Source of the DNA: Thiotrichales bacterium
Lineage (GTDB): Bacteria; Pseudomonadota; Gammaproteobacteria; Beggiatoales; Beggiatoaceae
Length of the DNA: 64,000 bases
Assembly: GCA_016745035.1 (NCBI GenBank)
Contig: JADGDE010000001.1
Location: forward strand, 1,202,241 to 1,266,240
Reading direction: 5' to 3'
Position numbers and translations under genes: made by a program. This document shows positions 26,969 through 35,588 of this stretch, piece by piece; the first letter of the stretch is position 1; every line of letters starts with the position of its first letter. The notes under the pieces are model-generated. The model did no database searches. It was not told the DNA's origin and was given only the letters and a program-made list of their open reading frames with translations.

Positions 26969-28333
26969 TTAGCCCTTATCCGTGGTTGAGGGAGTATCTA
27001 AATGCGGTAATTCCAGCAAATTATTGTCACTTGGGTTGGCTTCAGAGGCGGCCTTTTTCACTAATAGCTGGCTGATGCGCAGTCCTTTGACTTCCTTGGC
27101 AACAAATTCATAGCCCTCGTAAAAAACACTGTCGCCCGCTTCTGGAAGACGGTCAAATAAACGAAACGCGACCCCGCCAATCGTGGTCATCACCGGATCT
27201 TCTATATCGAAATTAGTCAGGTTATAAAAATCGGTTAGGCGCATATCTCCAGGGACGAGGTAGCTATTATCATCCTCTTCACGGTAATATTCTTGCCCGC
27301 GCATTCGCCCGGAGACCTCGCCAAATAAAAAGGTCAGCACATCGCGGACGGTAACAATGCCCAAGACTTCACCATATTCGCCTAACACCACTGCTGCTCG
27401 GGTTTTATGCGCTTGAAAATATTCAAACATTTCATCGACGGTTTTGGTCGGTGGCACAAAATGCACCGGTTTTAACAGGCTATCGAGCTTGAGTTTGGAT
27501 ACATCATGTTTATGCCGCAACATACGCAAAATATCTTCGGAATGTAAAAAGCCGATGACATTATCCCAATGATCGGCATACACAGGCACACGCGGGTGTT
27601 TATAGGCCTTAAACTGCTCGATGATTTCTTCAATGCTGGCATTGGCATCAATAAAATTAATCCGCACACTGGGGGTTAAAATATGCGAAATATCAATTTC
27701 TGCCGCCTCAAGGACATTGTCCATCAGCACCCGTTCGGTGGCATCAATCACGCCCGTCTCTTCACTTTCTTCCAGCAGCGTACGCAATTCATCAGGCTGT
27801 AAAATATTTTCGCGGTTCACGGCTTTGCCAACAATCCAAGTGGTGATGCGATCAGCAATTAAACGCACCACGATCCGGATCGGGGTAATAAGAATAATCC
27901 ACTTGGGCAAAACGCGGGCTGTGAGGCGGGTGGCAAAACGAATCGGATGATTAACGGCGATGGTTTTAGGGGTCACTTCGCCAAATAAGAGCAGCAAGGG
28001 CACCATGATGAAAATATTCAGCCAACCCACCGTGTCTCTTTCAAACAGTAATAATAAAATCGCGGTCATATTGGCAACCGAGGCAATATTGACCAGCTCA
28101 TTACCGCAGAGCAGAGAAATAATCAAACGCCGAGGCTCATCTAAAAGCGCATGAATTGAGTCTGATTCAGGATGGCGGATATTGCGTAAATGCTGTAAAT
28201 CAATGCGGCTAAGGGAAAATAAGGCCGCCTCAGATCCAGAAAAGACAGCAGCGGCACTGAGGAGTAAAATTTGTAAAACGCAGCGGGTAAATATTTCAAT
28301 ATCTACCGAACTGATGCCACTGAAAATATCCAT
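26969..28333 (-). CDS. CNNM/CorC-type membrane protein, paralogue
   Basis: A 454-residue paralogue of the next gene with the same layout: DUF21 membrane domain (FSGSEAALFSLSRIDLQHLR, LLFGEVTPKTIAVN), a CBS pair (ILTPSVRINFI, RAAVVLGEYGEVLGIVTVRDVLTFLFGEV) and the C-terminal FAD-like/CorC_HlyC domain (LVPGDMRLTDFYNL, VMTTIGGVAFRLFDRLPEAGD). I place the start at ATG 28333, preceded by AGGATGTC; the longer frame to 28360 would need an ATT start. Two unlike copies in tandem suggest a heteromeric cation transporter or regulator. Substrate is unknown. Confidence 0.9.
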   Translation of the reverse strand: MDIFSGISSVDIEIFTRCVLQILLLSAAAVFSGSEAALFSLSRIDLQHLRNIRHPESDSIHALLDEPRRLIISLLCGNELVNIASVANMTAILLLLFERDTVGWLNIFIMVPLLLLFGEVTPKTIAVNHPIRFATRLTARVLPKWIILITPIRIVVRLIADRITTWIVGKAVNRENILQPDELRTLLEESEETGVIDATERVLMDNVLEAAEIDISHILTPSVRINFIDANASIEEIIEQFKAYKHPRVPVYADHWDNVIGFLHSEDILRMLRHKHDVSKLKLDSLLKPVHFVPPTKTVDEMFEYFQAHKTRAAVVLGEYGEVLGIVTVRDVLTFLFGEVSGRMRGQEYYREEDDNSYLVPGDMRLTDFYNLTNFDIEDPVMTTIGGVAFRLFDRLPEAGDSVFYEGYEFVAKEVKGLRISQLLVKKAASEANPSDNNLLELPHLDTPSTTDKG

Positions 28334-28360
28334 AAGCCGACATCCTGTGCCAAGATCCAA

Positions 28361-28724
28361 TCGGGGGCTATTTTAACGGTTTTTACTTAAAGAAGGGGGA
28401 TAAATTGAAGAATAGTTATCAGCGTTTTATAATCGGAATTAACAACCCAAATGCAAAAAGACACTGAAAAAAATAGCTAGCCAACCAATCTAAAGACAAG
28501 TGCCCAAAACATAACGATAAAAATGACCAAAAACCGATAGTTTTACAAGAAACGAAATCGAAAATAGCCCATTTCCTCTATTTCAGACAAAATGCCCCTT
28601 TTATATGATGACTGCGGGCATCTTTTTGTTGGTATGAGAGATGCTGTCTTTCCTCATAAATCTAGTGAAGCTTAGCCTTTGCGTAACATCCGTTAATATT
28701 TTGATAAAATGTAAGGAGAGAATC
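28361..28724. other. intergenic region with hairpin and a MITE fragment
   Basis: No gene. ATGCCC ... GGGCAT followed by CTTTTT lies near 28591-28630 and looks like a terminator in the rightward direction, though no rightward gene precedes it. At 28662-28692 TCTAGTGAAGCTTAGCCTTTGCGTAACATC is one end of the CTGATGTTACGC element without its partner. The divergent promoters of the CorC-type and the binding-protein genes must lie here. Confidence 0.55.
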
Positions 28725-29678
28725 ATGTTCTTTAGCCGCTTAGCTATATTTAGTTGTATTTTTTTATCCCTTAGTGTCAATGCGGCTGATAAGCAATTGG
28801 TTTATGTGGTTTCAGATCTCCGCATCCCTTTTTGGCAGATTTTACAGCGAGGTATTGAGAAAAAAGCCATCGATTTGGGCTACCAATTACAGGTTTATAG
28901 TGCCGAAAATAGTGCCAAACGTGAACTTGAGTTTATGGTCAAAGCGATTGAAAAAAAAGTAGATGGTATTATTGTCTCACCAACCAATTCATCAGCAGCG
29001 GTGACTTTGTTGAAATTAGCCAATAGCGCCGGTATTCCGGTTGTGATTGCCGACATTGGAGCCGACAGAGGTCAATACGTCAGTTATATCGCCTCTGATA
29101 ATCATGCTGGTTCCTATCACATAGGACAGGTTTTAACTGAACGTATGCACAGTTTAGCTTGGGATAAGGGCAGTGTTGGTATTATTGCTATTCCACAAAA
29201 GCGCGCCAATGGTCAAGCCCGTACGCAGGGCTTCATGCAGGCTTTAAGCGAGGCGGGGATCAGTGGGGCTGATATTCGTCAGCAAGTAACTTTTTCTTAT
29301 CAAGAAACTTATGATTTTGCCCAAGAGTTGATTCAAATACATTCAAATTTACGTGCTTTATGGCTGCAAGGCTCGGATCGTTATCAAGCGGCTTTAGATG
29401 CGATTGCTGACAATGGCAAACAAGGAGAAATACTCCTTTTGTGTTTTGATGCTGAACCTGAGTTTTTACAGATGATTCCAGCAGGGACATTGGTAGGCGC
29501 GGCGATGCAACAACCATTTTTAATGGGAGAAGAGGCGGTTACGGTCATGGATGCACACTTGCAGGGTAAAACCGTCAAACAACAACTTCTCTTGCCAGTT
29601 TTGGCCATTTCTAAAAAAAATATCCAACAGCAACTCGATATTATTAAACGTAATGTCTTGGGTTTGATAGGGGAATAA
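28725..29678 (+). CDS. periplasmic sugar-binding-type protein (LacI/RbsB fold)
   Basis: A 317-residue type I periplasmic binding protein with signal peptide (FFSRLAIFSCIFLSLSVNAA). Family signatures: YVVSDLRIPFWQILQRGIEKKA, IEKKVDGIIVSPTNSSA, LANSAGIPVVIADIGAD, SYIASDNHAGSYHIG, FDAEPEFLQMI and VGAAMQQPFLMG. The start at 28725 has AAGGAGAGAATC before it; the upstream frame to 28641 runs through a MITE fragment and is not used. It probably binds a monosaccharide or autoinducer-like sugar. There are no ABC transporter genes beside it. The next gene, starting 10 bases after the stop, is a membrane GGDEF-EAL protein, so I infer a sensor role for the pair. Confidence 0.88.
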   Translation: MFFSRLAIFSCIFLSLSVNAADKQLVYVVSDLRIPFWQILQRGIEKKAIDLGYQLQVYSAENSAKRELEFMVKAIEKKVDGIIVSPTNSSAAVTLLKLANSAGIPVVIADIGADRGQYVSYIASDNHAGSYHIGQVLTERMHSLAWDKGSVGIIAIPQKRANGQARTQGFMQALSEAGISGADIRQQVTFSYQETYDFAQELIQIHSNLRALWLQGSDRYQAALDAIADNGKQGEILLLCFDAEPEFLQMIPAGTLVGAAMQQPFLMGEEAVTVMDAHLQGKTVKQQLLLPVLAISKKNIQQQLDIIKRNVLGLIGE

Positions 29679-29688
29679 AGGTGAGCTG

Positions 29689-32600
29689 GTGCTAACGTTA
29701 GGGAAGATCAATCAGTCGCTGTATACCCTTGTTGGCACATTGGTAATTACTGTTGTGATTGTTGTATTAGGTGCTCACGCAGCCTACGCTTATGCTGTGG
29801 AACGCCAGCGTATTTTAGCTGAAATACAACAAAACTCGACGACCAGTATTCAGCGTTTACGACAAAATATAGCCACTTTAATTGAAGCTTATGCCGTCAA
29901 TGAGTATGAAAAATTGGTGGAAACCGAAATTCATTTACAAGCCCATTACGCCATCATAGTGCAAGATTATAATCTCGGTAAAATTCTTGACAAAACCGCT
30001 TATGTCAGTGGAAAAATTCATCAGCCAGATGGGGCTATCATAGATTTTTATCCCTCTTTAGATTCACACCAACAATGGCTGCAAGCGTGTTTTTATCATG
30101 AGCGTGTGGAAATGTATTCTGATGTTGGCATCGCACTGGGTTCGATTAGTATTTATATCAGTGATGCACTGATGAAAAAAAAACTAAGAGCCATTTTAAT
30201 TCAGAATTTAATCAATAGTATTGCCATTGCCGTGCTGTTAATTATCTTGTTATTTATTGCCATCCGGCATTTTTTAATCCGCCCTTTATCACAAATTGCC
30301 CAAGTCATTAACCAATGTGATGAGGATGGTATTCCGCTTCAGACGATTCCTGACTATAAATACCGGGAAATATCCATTCTCACCGAGAGTATGAATACCA
30401 TGGTGGCGGTGATTCGCAAATCACGTCAATCACTTAAAGCTGAGCATGATTCCCTTGAGCGCAGTTTACGCATTAATCGTTTAATTTTAGAAACCTTGCC
30501 GGATTTATTATGGCTCAAAGATATTGAAGGGCGTTATTTACTTTGTAACCCGAATTTTGAGCAGTTTTTTGGGGCTAAAGAAGCCGATATTATTGGTAAG
30601 ACAGATTACGATTTTGTCTCTAAAGCATTAGCTGATTTTTTTCGGAAACATGATCGCAACGCGATGGCCGCCGGACAACCCACGGTTAACGAAGAATGGA
30701 TTACTTTCGCATCAGACGGTCGGCGGGTTTTATTAGAGACCACAAAAATGCCTTTGGTAGAAGAGGGCAAAATTACTGGGGTGATGGGCATTGCCCATGA
30801 TATTACTGAGCGTTATCAAACCCATCAACAAGTCTTGAAGGCAAATGCCCGTGAGATAGCGCTGAATCAATCTCTTCCCACAGGGATATTGGTCTATGAC
30901 ACCGATTTGCGCTGCATTAATTTTGCTAATGACAGTGCCGCTCGTATTTTAGAAATGGATAAATCAGAAATCATTGCTACAGGTCTTAATGAAGTGCCTT
31001 GGCAATTATTTGACGATGATGATGGGCAGATTGTTAAACATCAGGATGATTATGCTTGGATTGTCTTGACAGCAGATGACCGTCCCCAACATTGGGTTTT
31101 AGGTCTGGATTTCTCCACTCACCGCAAATGGCTCAGTATTAATAGCAAACCTTTTTATGTTGATAAGACCTTAGCGGGATCTATCGTTTCTTTTACCGAT
31201 ATTAGTCAAGAGCGCAAAACTATCGAGGCATTAATCCTTGAGCGCAGGCGGTTTAAATTGGCTATTGAGGGCACTCAAGATGGCTTATGGGATTGGCAGC
31301 CCGATAGTGATAGTGTCTTTTTTTCAAAGCAATGGAAAAACATGCTGGGCTATGCTGAGCATGAAATTGGGGACAGTTTAGAGGAATGGAACAAACGCAT
31401 TCATCCTGAAGATAAAGAAACGACCATGAGTGCTTTTAAAGCCCATTTGCGTGGGGAAACCCCCGTTTATGAAAATCGCCATCGACTTAAATGCAAAGAT
31501 GGCAGTTGGATATGGATTTTAAGCCGAGGTAAAGCTTTATTTAACACACAAGGGATGCCAATACGGATTGTTGGCTTTCATTCCGATATTACCGAACAAG
31601 TACAACACCAAAAAGCTTTAGAACACAGCGCCAAGCACGATGCGCTAACCCATTTGCCTAATCGTTTTTTATTTAATGAATTGGTACAAAATGCCATGAC
31701 TCATTGCCAACAACAACAAAAACGCCTCGCCTTGTTATACATTGATTTGGACGGCTTTAAGGTCGTTAATGACACTTATGGGCACGAAGCTGGAGATCAA
31801 GTATTAATCACGGCAGCACAACGAATGCAATTTAATCTGCGCGAGGAAGATGTGATCGCTCGCCTCGGCGGCGATGAATTTGTGATTGCCATCACAGGGT
31901 TGAGTCGCCAAGATGAGTTACTGATTTTCATCCAACGTTTACTACAAAGCATTAATCGCCCGATTTATTACCAAAACCAGCAACGGCATGAGCTGTATAT
32001 TTCTGCCAGTATTGGCGTGACCTATTATCCTCAAACGGAAGAGGTGGGGCCTGAAGCGCTGTTACGACAAGCTGATCAAGCCATGTATGAGGCAAAAACT
32101 TCAGGAAAAAATCAATATTGTTTGTTTAATTTAGACGAGGACAGCTCAATAAAACAACACTTACAAATGATTCAAGTATTTCACCGTGCGATAGAACATG
32201 AAGAGTTTGTTTTACATTACCAGCCTAAGGTTGATATGACCGTCGGTAAAGTGGTGGGCTTTGAAGCCTTATTACGTTGGCAACATCCTGAAGAGGGGCT
32301 ACTTTATCCCGATGATTTTTTACCCCAATTGCATCAAGAAAAAAATTTGATGATTAAACTGGGACGTTGGGTATTTGAAACAGCTTTTGCCCAGTTATCC
32401 TGTTGGCAAAATCAAGGCTATCGCGTCGGTTTAAACTTAAATGTCAGTGCCCATGAGTTTAAGAGCGAACATATTTTTAACTTATTAAAGCAGCTACAAA
32501 AAAATTATCCTGATATTGAAGCCAAAACGGTTGAACTAGAGATTCTTGAAACCAGTGCTCTTGAGGATATTCAAGAGGCGATTCACATGATTAAAGCTTG

Positions 32601-33279
32601 CCAGCAATTAGGTTTTAAAGTCGCCTTAGATGATTTTGGCACGGGTTACTCAACTTTGAGTTACCTTAAAGACTTACCTGTTGATACGCTAAAACTCGAT
32701 AAAAGCTTTGTTTTAAATATGTTACATGACAGTGCCAGTTTATCGATTATTGAGGCGGCGATGGGCTTAGCAGAAGCGTTTCGTTGTCAAGTGATTGCTG
32801 AAGGGGTTGAGAGCTGTGAGCATGGTGTGATGTTATTACAACTGGGCTGCCATATTGCCCAAGGCTTTACCATCGCCAAACCAATGCCCGCAGAACAAGT
32901 CTTGCCGTGGTTAGGTGTTTATCAAGCCAATCCCATTTGGCAACGTACGCAACGCCTTAGCTATAAGGATAGGAGCGTATTATATGCCACCATTGAACAT
33001 GATCATTGGTTACAAATGTTGATAAAACATCAAGCCGACCCGGATCATTGTCCCTTACCTGAATTGGATCCAACACAATGCCGTTTTGGTGTATGGTTAC
33101 AAGGTGAGGCATTAGAGCATCATACCTCTGCCCAATTGACACACCTAGAATGTTTGCACACACATTTACACAAAAATGCACATTTATTAAAACGCTATCG
33201 CAATCCAAAGCGCCTTCACCATATGACCCATTTGCATCAAAAAATTCGTCATGCTTTGGATAGATTGATTGCGACATAA
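29689..33279 (+). CDS. membrane PAS-GGDEF-EAL c-di-GMP protein with CZB-like tail
   Basis: A 1196-residue hybrid. TM helix about 12-32, periplasmic domain to about 165, second TM about 172-192, HAMP, then PAS domains at about 265-380, 395-500 and 520-640. The GGDEF domain at about 650-810 has an intact RLGGDEFVIA (about 726). The EAL domain at about 830-1070 has EALLRW (about 858), DDFGTGYSTLSYL and a conserved AEGVES, so both diguanylate cyclase and phosphodiesterase signatures look active. The C-terminal ~95 residues contain HDHWLQMLIKH ... CRFGVWLQGE, resembling a chemoreceptor zinc-binding (CZB) domain. Start is GTG 29689 with AGGTGA ahead. It probably makes or breaks c-di-GMP in response to the ligand bound by the upstream protein. 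The net direction cannot be told from sequence. Confidence 0.92.
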   Translation: MLTLGKINQSLYTLVGTLVITVVIVVLGAHAAYAYAVERQRILAEIQQNSTTSIQRLRQNIATLIEAYAVNEYEKLVETEIHLQAHYAIIVQDYNLGKILDKTAYVSGKIHQPDGAIIDFYPSLDSHQQWLQACFYHERVEMYSDVGIALGSISIYISDALMKKKLRAILIQNLINSIAIAVLLIILLFIAIRHFLIRPLSQIAQVINQCDEDGIPLQTIPDYKYREISILTESMNTMVAVIRKSRQSLKAEHDSLERSLRINRLILETLPDLLWLKDIEGRYLLCNPNFEQFFGAKEADIIGKTDYDFVSKALADFFRKHDRNAMAAGQPTVNEEWITFASDGRRVLLETTKMPLVEEGKITGVMGIAHDITERYQTHQQVLKANAREIALNQSLPTGILVYDTDLRCINFANDSAARILEMDKSEIIATGLNEVPWQLFDDDDGQIVKHQDDYAWIVLTADDRPQHWVLGLDFSTHRKWLSINSKPFYVDKTLAGSIVSFTDISQERKTIEALILERRRFKLAIEGTQDGLWDWQPDSDSVFFSKQWKNMLGYAEHEIGDSLEEWNKRIHPEDKETTMSAFKAHLRGETPVYENRHRLKCKDGSWIWILSRGKALFNTQGMPIRIVGFHSDITEQVQHQKALEHSAKHDALTHLPNRFLFNELVQNAMTHCQQQQKRLALLYIDLDGFKVVNDTYGHEAGDQVLITAAQRMQFNLREEDVIARLGGDEFVIAITGLSRQDELLIFIQRLLQSINRPIYYQNQQRHELYISASIGVTYYPQTEEVGPEALLRQADQAMYEAKTSGKNQYCLFNLDEDSSIKQHLQMIQVFHRAIEHEEFVLHYQPKVDMTVGKVVGFEALLRWQHPEEGLLYPDDFLPQLHQEKNLMIKLGRWVFETAFAQLSCWQNQGYRVGLNLNVSAHEFKSEHIFNLLKQLQKNYPDIEAKTVELEILETSALEDIQEAIHMIKACQQLGFKVALDDFGTGYSTLSYLKDLPVDTLKLDKSFVLNMLHDSASLSIIEAAMGLAEAFRCQVIAEGVESCEHGVMLLQLGCHIAQGFTIAKPMPAEQVLPWLGVYQANPIWQRTQRLSYKDRSVLYATIEHDHWLQMLIKHQADPDHCPLPELDPTQCRFGVWLQGEALEHHTSAQLTHLECLHTHLHKNAHLLKRYRNPKRLHHMTHLHQKIRHALDRLIAT

Positions 33280-33437
33280 TAAGCTCAATTCGATAGATCG
33301 TACTCATCGTATTTTATGGCTCTATGCTAATTTTTATCGAAATTAAGATATTCATATGCCGCATAGAATACCCGCAGTAACCTTGCTATCTTCAAATCTC
33401 AATTTTTTTGCCGTACAATGCGAAACAAATGAATTAA

Positions 33438-33568
33438 CTGATGTTACGCACTAAGCCAGTTTTTGTCACAATAGCGTGATTTCCCGCCTACCTAGTGATA
33501 TTTAGCCGTGGAGTAATGGCGGTTTTTTTACCTTTTGGGGTAAAAAAGAAGCCTTTGCGTAACATCAG
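33438..33568. mobile_element. MITE-like element, copy 2
   Basis: 131 bp, ends CTGATGTTACGC / GCGTAACATCAG, with an 8-bp target duplication TGAATTAA (33430-33437 and 33569-33576). It shares the internal blocks of the 47621 copy (CACAATAGCGTGAT, CTGCCTAGTGA-like, AATGGCGGTTTTTT, a small GGTAAAA hairpin). It lies in the 555-bp gap before the chemosensory operon. I see no gene in the rest of that gap; it should hold the operon promoter. Confidence 0.92.
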
Positions 33569-33834
33569 TGAATTAAGCAACATGGCTTGCTGTATTGGTG
33601 ATTGAAAAATAGCTAGCCTGTCCATCATCTAGGACATTCCTGGTGCTTAGCAAGCCTCTAACGAATTTACACCAGGTTTTAGCATAAAAAACTTAATAAA
33701 CTACATTAATTGTCATGGACAACTTGTTATTTAATAAAAATTTTACTACTCTATATCACACCTATACTTATAAAGACAAAAGTGGTACGCTTATAGCCAC
33801 AAAGCCTTGCAACTCACGACCATGGGAACGCATC

Positions 33835-34971
33835 ATGATGCTTCACTCTTACAAACAAATGCTATCGCGTTTTTTATTACTCTGTTTTTTGACGTTTTCT
33901 TTAAGTGCCTGTGGCTTTCTTGAAGGTGGCGATGATGAAGGGGACTTTGAAGATGAAGATGTGACCTTTGAGGAGGAAAGCGATGGTGAAGATGGTGAGT
34001 TTAGCGGTGCTGGCTTAACCTTGGTTGCCGCAAAATATGTACCTTGGATTCCTTGGTTTTTAGCCAAACAAGAAGGTATTTTTGAGCAGTATAACGATGA
34101 ATATAAAGTTAATATTCAATTTGAAGAAAGCAGTTATGATGGCGCGATCAACCGTTTTATCGGTAACGAAGTCGATGCTATCGCGATTACCAACATTGAT
34201 ATGCTGGCACAAATTGTCAGTAAAGATATTGAAGCCGACGTTATTTTGGTCAGCAGCTATAGCACCGGTAATGACGCGCTACTGGTACCAGAAGACAGTG
34301 ATGGTAAAATTTTCGATAAAAGTATTGCAGTAAAAGAGTTTTCCACCGGGCACTATCTCTTAGATCGTTATTTGCTACGAAACCAGATTGAATTTGATCG
34401 GGTAGAAATTGCTAATACCAACGAGCAGGACTTACTTGAAGTATTTGATGCCGGTGATGTTTCAGGGATTTCGACTTGGAACCCTTTGCTTAATGAGCTA
34501 ATTCAAAACCGTAATGCACGTCCTTTATTCTCCAGCCAAGAAATTCCTAAAGAAATTATGCACATGTTAGTTGTCAGACGTTCAGCAATTGAAGGTTCAG
34601 CTGAAATTGGGCGAGCGCTGTTGGCAACCTGGTTCAACATCATGGAAACCATGCGTGGTAATCGTCGCGGAGCAACTTTGGATGCGATGGCAGAACTCAG
34701 CGGCGTTGACCGAGAAAACTTTGACTTGCAACTCAGTGGTGTGAACTTAACCGATACCGCAACCAAGGGACTGTCTACTATTCGTGATCGCCGTACCATG
34801 TCGAAAACCATGCGCCATGTGCGCTTCTTTATTAAACGTAATGAAGTTGCCGATGATGCCGACTTTGGTAGCTGGGTATCTTACCCTGGTCGTACCCCTG
34901 CGCTGCTTCACTTTAACGCAAAACCACTGCAAGACTTCGTTGCACCTTCTACAGAAGAAATCGAATTCTAA
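33835..34971 (+). CDS. SsuA/NrtA-like substrate-binding lipoprotein heading the chemosensory operon
   Basis: A 378-residue lipoprotein. I start it at the ATG pair 33835/33838, upstream of a signal peptide with lipobox LSAC (Cys26); the longer frame to 33715 adds an unlikely 40-residue leader. After an acidic linker rich in Asp/Glu (about 28-55) comes an NMT1/SsuA-type binding domain: AAKYVPWIPWFLAKQEGIFEQ, GAINRFIGNEVDAIAITNIDML, LLVPEDSDGKIF, VSGISTWNPLLNE. Proteins of this fold bind nitrate, taurine or thiamine precursors. No transporter genes are near. It is followed by CheW, chemoreceptor and CheA genes, so it probably presents a ligand to the receptor. Ligand unknown. Confidence 0.82.
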   Translation: MMLHSYKQMLSRFLLLCFLTFSLSACGFLEGGDDEGDFEDEDVTFEEESDGEDGEFSGAGLTLVAAKYVPWIPWFLAKQEGIFEQYNDEYKVNIQFEESSYDGAINRFIGNEVDAIAITNIDMLAQIVSKDIEADVILVSSYSTGNDALLVPEDSDGKIFDKSIAVKEFSTGHYLLDRYLLRNQIEFDRVEIANTNEQDLLEVFDAGDVSGISTWNPLLNELIQNRNARPLFSSQEIPKEIMHMLVVRRSAIEGSAEIGRALLATWFNIMETMRGNRRGATLDAMAELSGVDRENFDLQLSGVNLTDTATKGLSTIRDRRTMSKTMRHVRFFIKRNEVADDADFGSWVSYPGRTPALLHFNAKPLQDFVAPSTEEIEF

Positions 34972-35042
34972 ACAGCAATCGAAGCTTCATAGTCTAAGCC
35001 ATAGGCTTAGACTTGACTTTGAATTAACCTAGGAGGAGGTTA

Positions 35043-35573
35043 ATGGAAAGCAATTGGCTCAAACCCAGTGAGGCACTTAACCGTGCCTTTTTCCATGCTC
35101 AAGCTGGGGGCACTGACGAAGAAGGGCAAGATGTTGTCATTCGGCGTTTAGGCTTTAAAATTTCTAGTATTGGACTACTGATTGCCGCCGATGTGATCAG
35201 CGAGCTGGCTGATATGGAAAATATTTGTACTATCCCCAATACCGCGCCGTGGCTTTTAGGTTTGGCTAATTTACGTGGTAACTTAATTCCAGTATTTGAT
35301 TTGGTGATGTTTTTAGGGCTGGAAGCCACTGACAATCAAATCAAACCGATGTTACTTATTTTGGGGCAGGGCAGCGCAGCTGCGGCTGTGGTGATTAACG
35401 AACTACCTGGGCATCAATTGCTACAAGGTGATGAGGAACTAACTAACTTACCCGCCTTACCTGATGCGCTAACACCTTACATCAGTAAAGGCTATCAACA
35501 AGATGAAAACCTTTGGTTTACTTTTGAACATATCCCTTTCTTTCAATCTTTGGCACCGCAAATTGCTGTGTAA
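35043..35573 (+). CDS. CheW-like adaptor (PilI type)
   Basis: A 176-residue CheW-domain protein; ribosome site AGGAGGAGG precedes the ATG. The CheW core is visible in ENICTIPNTAPWLLGLANLRG and NLIPVFDLVMFLG, which is the conserved NLRGxxxPVxDL block. The N-terminal ~40 residues are an extension as in PilI of type IV pilus chemosensory systems. It should couple the chemoreceptor at 35589 to the CheA at 38232. It lies between the binding-protein and receptor genes, 15 bases from the latter. Confidence 0.88.
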   Translation: MESNWLKPSEALNRAFFHAQAGGTDEEGQDVVIRRLGFKISSIGLLIAADVISELADMENICTIPNTAPWLLGLANLRGNLIPVFDLVMFLGLEATDNQIKPMLLILGQGSAAAAVVINELPGHQLLQGDEELTNLPALPDALTPYISKGYQQDENLWFTFEHIPFFQSLAPQIAV

Positions 35574-35588
35574 AACGGAGATAATTGC

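Noticed and set aside
28641..28724. Longer N-terminus of the sugar-binding-type protein
   Set aside because: These codons lie over a MITE fragment and precede the ribosome site; the ATG at 28725 starts a clean signal peptide.
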